Shown here: piece after piece, positions 5,746 through 6,077 of the stretch
Numbering within the stretch: position 1 is the stretch's first letter
How the letters are laid out: every line of letters starts with the position of its first letter
Source of the DNA: Treponema sp.
GTDB taxonomy: Bacteria > Spirochaetota > Spirochaetia > Treponematales > Treponemataceae
Direction: 5' to 3'
DNA length: 6,077 nt
Assembly: GCA_012513125.1 (NCBI GenBank)
Contig: JAAZCS010000334.1
Coordinates: 1 to 6,077 of the forward strand
Position numbers and translations under genes: made by a program
The notes under the pieces: generated by a model
What the model was told of the DNA's origin: nothing
The model's database searches: none
What the model saw: the letters and a program-made list of their open reading frames with translations, nothing else

Positions 5746-6077
5746 CTAATCATTCCATAAATAATAATAGTGTACTTCTCTAAAATAAGCATATGTTCCA
5801 ATCGATAGGAATATGCATCCAAGTGAAAGTTTTAAAATAGAAGAAGATGATACTACTAAAATGTATCCAATTGTCATTACAGAAAATGAAATTGTATTTT
5901 TTGGTGATGTTTTTTGCCTATAGTTATTGAATAAAAGTGTTATTATGCAAAAAAATGTAATTGCATATGTCAGATTTCTTATTATCTTAGCATAGCTAAA
6001 ACTAACTGAATAATTTGACAATAATGAAGTAGAGTTTACAGGTATCAAAATTGCAAAAAATAATGAAGAAATAATTA
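5746..6077 (-). CDS. Unrecognised multi-span membrane protein, C-terminal part (5' end outside window)
   Basis: The frame is open from the TAG stop (5746-5748 on the + strand) to the right window edge, giving about 110 residues. A TTG at 6048 could be taken as a start, but the nine codons before it read I-I-S-S-L-F-F-A-I and continue a hydrophobic segment, so the gene most likely begins beyond the edge. Hydrophobic stretches are IISSLFFAILIPV, then YAITFFCIITLLF, ISFSVMTIGYILVV and LKLSLGCIFLSIGTYAYF, with a basic loop (NNYRQKTSPKN) between the second and third. The C-terminus is short and Tyr-rich (YYYLWND). No family is recognised. It converges on the kinase-like gene with a 9-bp gap and no obvious terminator. 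Confidence 0.6.
   Translation of the reverse strand, partial: IISSLFFAILIPVNSTSLLSNYSVSFSYAKIIRNLTYAITFFCIITLLFNNYRQKTSPKNTISFSVMTIGYILVVSSSSILKLSLGCIFLSIGTYAYFREVHYYYLWND

Noticed and set aside
6046..6048. TTG as the start of the right-edge gene
   Set aside because: The frame stays open and hydrophobic to the window end, so a start beyond the edge is more likely; no ribosome site precedes this TTG.

Overview
The window is AT-rich (about one third G+C by eye) and looks like chromosomal DNA of a spirochaete, most likely a low-GC Treponema. The main evidence is the large central gene. Its N-terminal block (starting MPGLSQLKQF), central membrane segment and C-terminal TPR array match my memory of the treponemal periplasmic flagellar collar protein FlcA. 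No database search was possible, so genus and symbol are recognition, not proof. There is no sign of a mobile element, CRISPR array, rRNA or tRNA.

Layout, left to right. (1) 1-542, + strand: the 3' end of ffh, the signal recognition particle GTPase, cut by the window edge; the end of the NG domain and the whole M domain are visible. (2) 543-1265, - strand: a secreted protein of 240 aa with a C-terminal AMPK/CBM48-type glycogen-binding fold and probably a second, degenerate copy before it. Its stop codon directly abuts the ffh stop. (3) 1266-1410: a divergent intergenic region with a weak sigma-28-like promoter candidate, two overlapping TATAAT hexamers just before the next start codon, and an imperfect inverted repeat. 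(4) 1411-5115, + strand: the 1234-aa FlcA-like protein. (5) 5125-5736, + strand: a polyprenol/diacylglycerol (SEC59/DGK1/VTE5-type) kinase-like membrane protein, 9 nt downstream and probably translationally coupled. (6) 5746-6077, - strand: the 3' part of an unrecognised membrane protein, cut by the right edge.

The FlcA-like gene and the kinase-like gene form a likely two-gene operon converging on the last gene. The biology best supported is periplasmic flagellar motor architecture. The least explained part is the ~670-residue arm before the FlcA membrane segment. It should lie in the cytoplasm. Its first ~545 residues are mostly acidic and low-complexity, and carry a recurring short motif of the form I-P-D-F.
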